DNA of 10,107 nucleotides from Phoronis ovalis (Eukaryota > Phoronida > Phoronidae): contig JAOXYB010067822.1 in assembly GCA_028565635.1 (NCBI GenBank), forward strand, positions 1-10,107, in the 5' to 3' direction. The translations under genes were made by a program, and so were the position numbers. This document shows, piece after piece, positions 7,001 to 10,107 of the stretch; position 1 is the stretch's first letter, and every line of letters begins with the position of its first letter. The notes below the pieces were generated by a model that saw only the letters and a program-made list of their open reading frames with translations, was not told where the DNA came from and did not search any database.

Positions 7001-9212
7001 TGTAAAGTTAGTGCATTCCCTGCACCATCTTTAGTTTGGTATATTAATGATGAAGAACAAACTTCAAGTGACCTAATACAATTTGAACAAAAAGGCAACT
7101 CTTACACCATGATTGCTCAGAAGTGCACTGAAACAATGACAGGAAAAGTAAGGATAGTTGCCACCAATAATGGTGGTGAAGTTAGTGCAGAATTTCCGTT
7201 AGTGGTTGAAGGCCAAGTGCCAGTCTTTATTGAAAAACCCCTCAAGTGTACTGTTCTAGCAGGTGAGTTCCAGGCCTTTCGGTTAGTGCATGATGCTGAT
7301 AGGGGGTGCATATTATTGCCATATGGTCTTGTTACGGTAGCTATTTCAGAAAAGATTTAAAAGTCATATAGTAATAATTCCAGTAGACTGGTCAATGTGA
7401 TATATAAATAAGAATTTAATCTTTTATAAAACTCAACAAATATGCTTTTAAGCCTTTGCTGGTGTTTACCTGTTATTATGATTGACAACCAATTTATAGT
7501 GTCTTTTCATTACAAGTATGACAATTACAGCTCAACCAGAAATCAGAGTATATACCTGCTTACCATAACCTATATTGTATATGTTATATTTCAGTTTCAA
7601 AGTTGAGGCAAAAACTTTGCACTGAACGATATAATTTACTAGTATTTTATCTGAACATAGTGTGTTAGCTACTCTAAAAGGATGGTTTTAGACCTGTGGT
7701 ATTATAGAACTTTTGTGTCACCACTATAGATTCATTACATGTATATAATTGTCAAATTGCTCTTACATGCATCCAAGTAGTGTCACATGTGTTATGGCAG
7801 ACAACAACTGATCACCTGGACCTGTTATATATACACATACATACACATATATTATCTAATTTCATTTTACCTAATTTAATGGACATAAACAACAGTTTGC
7901 GATAATTCATGTCGCTACTTTGTTTTCCAAATTCAGAGTCAACTAGACAATATCATTTATTATTTGGAATTTGGAAAATAATATATCTTTTTCTTATGTC
8001 CAATGAGTATAATAAAAAAACATTCTGCAAAAATGTGTAATTTTGTAGATGGCACAGCCATATTCAAATGTCAGGTAGATGGAGACCCTAGGCCAAAGGT
8101 GGAATGGTCCAAAGGAAAGTGGAAAAATCTTCAAACTGGTGACCGTGTCAATATTTACTATGATAATAAAACAGATCAGCATGTAATGGAGTTGTGCAAG
8201 ATTGAGAATAACGATGCTGCAACATACACTGTCACCATTAGTAATGAGCATGGTAGTGACAGCTGTCCTGCTACTTTGATTGTCACAGAGAATGAGCAAG
8301 AAGCAGAGGACTGGATAGAAATGCTTAAACACAGGTTTGGTATTCTGTTAGTATCTGGCGATGTAAAGCTGTATATATTAATAATAACTGTTTTCAATGT
8401 ACTTTGAAAATATTTATTTAGGGTTGCTGCAAGCTATATATCGGAGGCAGCAAATCAGCATTTTCTATTTGTTATTAGAAACTTACAGATAGAAACATAA
8501 TAATTATTATTGCAAAAAATTATGAAAATAAGTTTTAAATACTACTAGATAGTTCTACTTTTAATTAAAAATATCATCATAGCAGATTAAGGGGCATATC
8601 TTATTCTAGTACAAATGGGGATAACCTATTAATCTATTTGCTTGCTGTGGTATTTTAGGGAATATGAGAAAATACAGGTAGAGGACGAAAACATAGATTG
8701 GCTTGGTTTGCTGAAAAAAACAGAGATTCAGCATGAAGAAGCTGTTGAGACTGAAATAACATTCAACCTTAAGCATGTTGAGCAAGAGGAAGCAGATGAA
8801 GAAGCTATTTTTAAAGAGAAAAAGACTATAGTAAGCTAAGCAATTTTTAAATTAAAGCATGTTAAAACATGCCATGGATAACATTTATATTTAAAATGCT
8901 ATTTCTCACTGAAAGTCCATTACCAAGTGCCATCAATTTTTAAAAATTGAAAATTACATTATCTTATGGAAAGCTTAAGCATTAAAATGTAAAGCAAAAA
9001 TAGTGAACATACATATTTTACAGCCTGAGATACAACACTCTGATTTTGATTGGACACGAGCAGAAAAAGTTCAATTTCAAAAATCAGAAAAAGTAGTCCA
9101 GGAAGGAGGGTCTCAACTGAGTGATAATAAAAATGAGAATGCAGCATATGAAAGACTAACCCGGGACACCAAAGAAGATGAAGAAACAGAAAAGAAACTT
9201 GTTATTCCTAAA
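725..9212 (+). CDS. Partial multi-exon gene for a titin/IGFN1-like multi-Ig muscle protein
   Basis: Seen: fourteen exons, 725-1027, 1172-1297, 1537-1713, 2042-2139, 2809-2885, 2996-3162, 3296-3410, 3529-3713, 5151-5265, 6071-6243, 6927-7262, 8049-8334, 8659-8830 and 9024-9212. Each is bounded by AG/GT, and joined they give 2519 bases in one open frame of about 840 codons. The product has seven I-set Ig domains followed by a charged tail; there is no FN3 or kinase domain in view. Known: strings of I-set domains, some without the disulfide cysteines, are typical of giant intracellular sarcomere proteins (titin, twitchin, obscurin, SPEG, IGFN1) that bind myosin, actin and Z-disc or M-line partners. 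Inferred: a muscle scaffold protein, with Ig7 and the tail closest in feel to IGFN1 or titin. Both ends lie outside the window, so the number of domains in the whole protein is unknown. Confidence 0.85.
1172..1297 (+). CDS. Exon: linker and N-terminal half of Ig domain 2
   Basis: 126 bases, phase 1 at both ends, preceded by TTTGTCATTGCAG and followed by GGTATGT. It encodes a short acidic linker, then the A, A' and B strands (APNFTEVPKKVMI, then LLVRVTGEPKPE). The place where I-set domains have the B-strand cysteine is valine here, so this domain cannot form the standard disulfide, as is common in intracellular titin-type domains. The split codon joins the next exon to give VSWLRDD, the conserved C-strand Trp motif, which supports the junction. 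Confidence 0.92.
1537..1713 (+). CDS. Exon: C-terminal half of Ig domain 2
   Basis: 177 bases, phase 1 at both ends. It starts after TTCTGTTCTCATAG with VSWLRDDQLL and continues through strands D and E (CLEINVSELDD) to the F strand AGTYSCVAKNCVGEA and the G strand IPLTVT. The F-strand cysteine is kept although its usual partner in the preceding exon is valine. An extra cysteine (KNCVG) follows it. The donor is ACAGGTATTT. This exon and 1172-1297 together form one normal-length I-set domain. Confidence 0.94.
1714..2041. other. Intron between Ig2 and the Ig3 linker
   Basis: A 328-base phase 1 intron from GTATTT to a strong acceptor (CCTTTTTTCAG). The contents are AT-rich. I see no exon, hairpin or repeat worth naming in it. 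Confidence 0.85.
2042..2139 (+). CDS. Exon: inter-domain linker and first strand of Ig domain 3
   Basis: 98 bases, entering in phase 1 and leaving in phase 0. It encodes a polar linker of about 23 residues (EFPRETRLSESP onward) and the A strand of the next Ig, KAPVFIELLQNQ. The acceptor is strong. The donor CAG|GTGCAT is weaker than its neighbours. The assignment rests on the frame joining exactly to 2809-2885, where DVEEGDDLELSC continues the Ig fold. The linker is longer than between the other domains, which could allow some flexibility. Confidence 0.86.
2140..2808. other. Intron inside Ig domain 3
   Basis: A 669-base phase 0 intron interrupting the domain between strands A' and B. It has AT-rich contents and no recognisable exon. 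The acceptor is TTTTATTGATTGAAG, with a poor pyrimidine tract next to the AG. Confidence 0.82.
2809..2885 (+). CDS. Exon: middle of Ig domain 3, B and C strands
   Basis: A small 77-base exon, phase 0 in and phase 2 out. It encodes DVEEGDDLELSC, with the B-strand cysteine, and then YGVPRPSIMWYK, with the core Trp. The donor AA|GTAAGT is close to ideal. The split lysine codon is completed by the first base of the next exon, giving WYKDGVEI, the textbook C to C' sequence of an I-set domain. It is short and sits between two introns, so it is easily missed by ORF-based annotation. Confidence 0.93.
2996..3162 (+). CDS. Exon: C-terminal part of Ig domain 3
   Basis: 167 bases, phase 2 in and phase 1 out. 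It starts after TTTGTTCACAG with DGVEISSGRHFKIF, then the E strand CSLSMKSIEDME, the F strand VEYTCKAVNSAGEA with the second cysteine, and the G strand AAITIH. Both disulfide cysteines of Ig3 are present. The usual Asp and Gly before the Tyr are replaced by MET-V. The donor at 3163 is GTAAGT, and a second GTAAGT lies 12 bases downstream in the same phase. Confidence 0.94.
3296..3410 (+). CDS. Exon: N-terminal half of Ig domain 4
   Basis: 115 bases, phase 1 in and phase 2 out, after an excellent poly-T acceptor (TTTTTTTTTGTAG). It encodes KLPEFVRQLTDGS, then LVRFDCAVKGKPEPQVKW. The B-strand cysteine is present and the exon ends inside the conserved Trp codon (TG|G). The charged run CKERKL replaces the more usual EG..V turn before strand B. 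The donor is GTGAGT. Confidence 0.94.
3529..3713 (+). CDS. Exon: C-terminal half of Ig domain 4
   Basis: 185 bases, phase 2 in and phase 1 out, after TTTTATTTCCAG. It completes the Trp codon and encodes YLNSVLLEVSDRISI, then the E strand YYTLIIRACELQD, then the F and G strands TGIVQAEAINSAGQV and AANLVVE. The F-strand Tyr-x-Cys is Val-x-Ala here, so the domain lacks the second disulfide cysteine while keeping the rest of the fold (A.N.AG). This fits a domain that folds in the reducing cytoplasm. The donor AA|GTAAGT is strong. Confidence 0.94.
4675..4706 (+). promoter_or_regulatory. Cluster of AGGTCA nuclear-receptor-like half-sites
   Basis: Three exact AGGTCA hexamers at 4675-4680, 4683-4688 and 4701-4706, with AGATCA directly before the last one. 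The first two are a direct repeat with 2-base spacing (DR2). The third sits in TCAAAGGTCA, similar to an extended monomer site. Such half-sites bind nuclear receptors, and an intronic enhancer in a muscle gene is conceivable. However, AGGTCA-rich strings also occur in ordinary interspersed repeats, so function is only a guess. Confidence 0.25.
4792..4817. repeat. Short perfect hairpin in the intron
   Basis: TTAACTGCT (4792-4800) and AGCAGTTAA (4809-4817) are exact reverse complements around an 8-base loop. AGCAGTTTAA recurs nearby at about 4850. It may be a chance structure or the remnant of a small repeat. Confidence 0.4.
5151..5265 (+). CDS. Exon: N-terminal half of Ig domain 5
   Basis: 115 bases, phase 1 in and phase 2 out, the same length and phases as the first half of Ig4. 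It encodes SPKFIEKPEAEDVTEFD, then VLFHCVVTGKPEPQLKW, with the B-strand cysteine. It ends inside the Trp codon, as in Ig4. The acceptor is TTCTGTTTTTAG and the donor GTGAGG. The near-identical GKPEPQ(V/L)KW motif and intron position suggest that Ig4 and Ig5 arose by tandem duplication. Confidence 0.94.
5266..6070. other. Intron inside Ig domain 5, carrying a long inverted repeat
   Basis: An 805-base phase 2 intron. About 5354-5468 and 5905-5998 are inverted copies of each other (described separately). Between them lies about 440 bases of AT-rich DNA with no convincing coding content. The acceptor TTCATGATTTCCTAG precedes the next exon. Confidence 0.85.
5354..5998. mobile_element. Inverted-repeat element in intron, possible MITE or other non-autonomous transposon
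   Basis: The left arm, about 5385-5468, and the right arm, about 5905-5986, are reverse complements with scattered differences. They share an exact 23-bp block (5404-5426 against 5946-5968), a further block spelling TCAAGATATTT, and a TGTTCATTA block. Matching continues outward after a gap of about 12 bases in alignment (ATTATCTACTT at 5365-5375 against its complement near 5987-5997). The whole is about 645 bases with arms of about 100. No transposase is encoded. A non-autonomous DNA transposon is the most natural reading. I could not define clean target-site duplications, so a simple intronic inverted duplication is also possible. Confidence 0.6.
6071..6243 (+). CDS. Exon: C-terminal half of Ig domain 5
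   Basis: 173 bases, phase 2 in and phase 1 out. It completes the Trp codon and encodes YRGDKELTENESVHF, then the E strand HTLVLNKVLVEN, then AGLYNVRATNDVGE and ARLRVA. The F-strand Tyr is kept but Cys is Val (YNVRA), so this domain lacks the disulfide, as in Ig4. The acceptor is ATTTCCTAG and the donor GCAGGTATC. Confidence 0.94.
6244..6926. other. Intron between Ig5 and Ig6
   Basis: A 683-base phase 1 intron. It holds a possible cassette exon region at 6499-6564 (described separately). The rest is AT-rich without visible structure. It ends at TTTGCTTTATTTTAG. Confidence 0.75.
6541..6564 (+). other. Candidate 24-base micro-exon, or the 3' end of a 66-base poison exon
   Basis: A near-ideal donor (AAAA|GTAAGT, GT at 6565) stands alone in the intron. 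With the acceptor TGTCCAG (6540) it bounds 24 bases, phase 1 at both ends, reading GHVTYSEK between Ig5 and Ig6 without disturbing the frame. With the stronger pyrimidine-rich acceptor TTGTTCTCAG (6498) it bounds 66 bases, but the host frame meets TAA at the second codon. The segment starts with the palindrome GTCACGTGAC, an E-box, which could be the real reason for its conspicuousness. Not included in the main coding model. Confidence 0.3.
6927..7262 (+). CDS. Exon: complete Ig domain 6 plus first strand of Ig domain 7
   Basis: The largest exon here (336 bases), phase 1 at both ends. Ig6 runs from PPVFTEVPKAITVPKQDSF through AVCKVSAFPAPSLVWYIND (B-strand Cys and core Trp present) to GKVRIVATNNGGEVS and FPLVVE. 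The F-strand Tyr-x-Cys is replaced by Val-x-Ile. No intron splits Ig6. The exon then continues without a linker into VPVFIEKPLKCTVLAG, strands A and A' of Ig7. The acceptor is TTTATTTTAG and the donor GCAGGTGAGT. Confidence 0.94.
7263..8048. other. Intron inside Ig domain 7
   Basis: A 786-base phase 1 intron. It contains a short TA/CA-rich low-complexity patch (about 7825-7855) and a 12-bp perfect inverted repeat, TTTTCCAAATTC at 7923-7934 against 7967-7978. It has no exon I can support. The open frame before 8049 belongs to the intron. Confidence 0.82.
8049..8334 (+). CDS. Exon: remainder of Ig domain 7 and start of the charged tail
   Basis: 286 bases, phase 1 in and phase 2 out, after TGTAATTTTGTAG. 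It encodes AIFKCQVDGDPRPKVEW, then SKGKWKNL, the D/E strands RVNIYYDN and QHVMELCKIENND, the F strand AATYTVTISNEHGSDSC and the G strand ATLIVTENE. The F-strand Cys is Val. The GKW insert, YYD and QHVMEL resemble Ig domains of titin, MyBP-C and IGFN1-type muscle proteins (recognised by pattern, not by search). The exon then leaves the Ig fold with EAEDWIEMLKHR, a predicted helix. The donor is CAGGTTTGG, acceptable but not strong. Confidence 0.92.
8335..8658. other. Intron after Ig domain 7
   Basis: A 324-base phase 2 intron, AT-rich, with no visible exon or repeat. The acceptor is TGTGGTATTTTAG. Confidence 0.82.
8659..8830 (+). CDS. Exon: charged, probably helical tail segment
   Basis: 172 bases, phase 2 in and phase 0 out. 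It encodes REYEKIQVEDENIDWLGLLKK, followed by a Glu-rich stretch (EEAVETEITF, VEQEEADEEAIFKEKKTI). The composition suggests alpha-helix, possibly coiled coil. The IDWLGLLKK motif echoes EDWIEMLKHR 21 residues earlier. IGFN1 family members, as I remember them, have a YEKI...DWxxLLKK-like linker after an Ig domain, which is the main hint to identity but was not checked. The donor is ATAGTAAGC. The reading frame meets a stop directly after this donor, so the intron is required. Confidence 0.85.
8934..8949. repeat. Perfect 16-bp AT-rich palindrome
   Basis: CAATTTTTAAAAATTG in the 193-base intron between the two tail exons. It may be chance in AT-rich DNA. Confidence 0.35.
9024..9212 (+). CDS. Exon: second segment of the charged tail
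   Basis: About 189 bases, phase 0 at both ends, after ACATATTTTACAG. It encodes PEIQHSDFDWTRAEKVQF, then a hydrophilic Glu/Lys/Asn-rich run (SDNKNENAAYERL, TKEDEETEKKLVIPK). The EIQH and DW motifs repeat those in the preceding exon. The donor is ambiguous: AAA|GTGAAG at 9213, or AAG|GTTCAT at 9219, which would add Val-Lys in the same frame. The open frame runs on to a TAA at 9291, but the added residues are hydrophobic and unlike the tail, so splicing is preferred. The downstream partner exon is not identified. Confidence 0.8.
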
Positions 9213-9522
9213 GTGAAGGTTCATATATATTTTCCTTTATTCCTTCTGGTTTTGGAAAAAGTCCTGCTTCAAATACTGTATGACACGAAATAAATGGGGC
9301 AGATTTTGATGATTCAAATTTTCTTATGATACTGTACTGTTTTATCACTTTCGTGGTTAATGATGTAGAACATATTCTTATGTGTTTCATCCATAAAGAA
9401 CTAGATTTTCACATTATTTTTCAAACATTCTTTTGTCTTTCTTTGAATAACTATTTGGAAGGTCTTGAAACTTTTTAAGAATGCGTGCCAGGGATGCTAG
9501 ATATATTCTGACACTGTTATTT

Positions 9523-9631
9523 TTATTACATTTTGCAATGAAATAGTATGTCATTTCGTTGCAAAATGTAATAATTATTACATTTTGCAACGAATTACGT
9601 GGCAAAATGTAATAATTATTACATTTTGCAA
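9523..9631. repeat. Cluster of alternating inverted copies of a 16-bp unit
   Basis: TTATTACATTTTGCAA occurs in forward orientation at 9523-9538, 9575-9590 and 9616-9631. Its reverse complement occurs at 9559-9574 (exact) and 9600-9615 (one change). Back-to-back copies create a perfect 32-bp palindrome at 9559-9590 and a near-perfect one at 9600-9631, with centres 41 bases apart. The spacers are also self-complementary: 9523-9544 pairs with 9553-9574 over 22 bases with one mismatch. It looks like hairpin-forming satellite or transposon-end DNA. Confidence 0.9.
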
Positions 9632-10061
9632 CTTTATTACACGAGTGGTTGCTACATGGCTAGCATTCAACTTTAATTCTCATAATCAAAATAAAGAACT
9701 TGAAATAGATGTGCAAATTTATACATTATAGGTTGAAATATATGCACACCTCAATATATCCCGAGAACTTAAAATTGAAATCATAGCCTATTTAATTTCA
9801 GTTTAGCACTGTTTTGTAATAGACTTTTTCTTACGATTGTTTTTTGAGTACCCTCCAGTTTTGAAGATCATAACAGTTTTCCCAACTTGTACATTAACAT
9901 TAAAAAAACATCTTCAGTACTCCTTATCTTTTAATCTTGCATGCCACTGCAAAATTGTAGATTTTAGATAGATTGTTCTTTTTTTGCTGCTAAGGCTATG
10001 ATATCGCCAGGGCAGTGGCATTGAGCCATGTGTTTAATACTAAGTAATTGTCCTTTTATAG

Positions 10062-10103
10062 GTAATAATAATTGTTTCAGGATTAAAAAAGGTTAGGCAA
10101 TAG
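10062..10103 (+). other. Weak candidate for a further or terminal exon at the right edge
   Basis: AATACTAAG...TCCTTTTATAG at about 10037-10061 looks like a good branch point, pyrimidine tract and acceptor. Reading on in phase 0 gives VIIIVSGLKKVRQ and then TAG at 10101. A donor-like GGTTAGG at 10092 could instead make a 30-base micro-exon. The hydrophobic residues do not resemble the charged tail, so this may be chance. Confidence 0.15.
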
Positions 10104-10107
10104 GAAG

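Larger units (their letters stand above)
9213..10107. other. Downstream non-coding stretch, probably intron
   Basis: AT-rich sequence to the right edge, containing the palindromic repeat cluster at 9523-9631. Several AG acceptors are present (at 9801, 10061 and 10080), but the phase 0 frame after each soon stops: after 5 codons from 9802, after 13 codons from 10062, and at the second codon from 10081. I cannot tell whether the gene ends here or continues beyond the window. Confidence 0.6.

Noticed and set aside
7825-7855. TA/CA microsatellite
   Set aside because: Too short and irregular to call more than low-complexity sequence.
8003-8048. Extension of the Ig7 exon upstream to a Met
   Set aside because: The sequence is not Ig-like, while TTTTGTAG at 8048 is a good acceptor whose phase matches the exon ending at 7262.
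7994-8332. Minus-strand open frame of 112 codons
   Set aside because: It is the antisense shadow of the Ig7 exon, and the sense strand gives a clear Ig domain with matching splice sites.
9213-9293. Read-through of the last exon to the TAA as the normal end of the protein
   Set aside because: Donors are present at 9213 and 9219, and the added residues are hydrophobic, unlike the charged tail. Kept only as an isoform possibility.
9523-9631. CRISPR-like array
   Set aside because: The units alternate in orientation and abut each other without unique spacers, and the DNA is clearly animal genomic with introns.
9802-9819. Short terminal exon after TTTAATTTCAG reading FSTVL then TAA
   Set aside because: Only five codons, with no support beyond the acceptor. 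There is no canonical AATAAA at a suitable distance.

Overview
This window is eukaryotic (animal) genomic DNA. It is AT-rich, and its coding sequence is broken into short exons separated by GT...AG introns. The splice phases are mutually consistent. I see one gene on the + strand, running in from beyond the left edge and out beyond the right edge. Fourteen exons (725 to about 9212) join without a stop or phase conflict into roughly 840 codons. I see no bacterial, viral or CRISPR feature. The host is probably an invertebrate, judged by compact introns and an invertebrate-looking mix of Ig domains; I cannot name the species.

The exons encode seven consecutive I-set immunoglobulin domains of the titin/twitchin/obscurin/IGFN1 type. 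Several lack one or both canonical cysteines, and I see no secretion signal. Both fit an intracellular muscle (sarcomeric) scaffold rather than a cell-surface Ig protein. Domain 7 has a GKW insertion motif and is followed by a charged, Glu/Lys-rich tail with recurring DW motifs, reminiscent of the linker after Ig domains in IGFN1-like proteins. The exact orthologue is not certain, so no symbol is given.

Layout: 1-724 non-coding, probably intron; 725-1027 Ig1 (one exon); 1172-1713 Ig2 (two exons); 2042-3162 linker and Ig3 (three exons); 3296-3713 Ig4 (two exons); 3714-5150 long intron; 5151-6243 Ig5 (two exons, split by an intron carrying a large inverted repeat); 6244-6926 intron with a possible cassette or poison micro-exon; 6927-7262 Ig6 plus the first strand of Ig7; 8049-8334 the rest of Ig7; 8659-8830 and 9024-9212 charged tail; 9213-10107 intron with a cluster of palindromic 16-mers and a possible further exon at the right edge.

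All introns between Ig domains are phase 1, the usual arrangement for shuffled or duplicated Ig modules. Introns inside domains vary in phase but cluster at the conserved Trp. The main points of interest are possible alternative splicing (tandem donors, a stop-containing cassette, a micro-exon), the intronic inverted repeat that could fold as dsRNA, and the palindromic repeat cluster.
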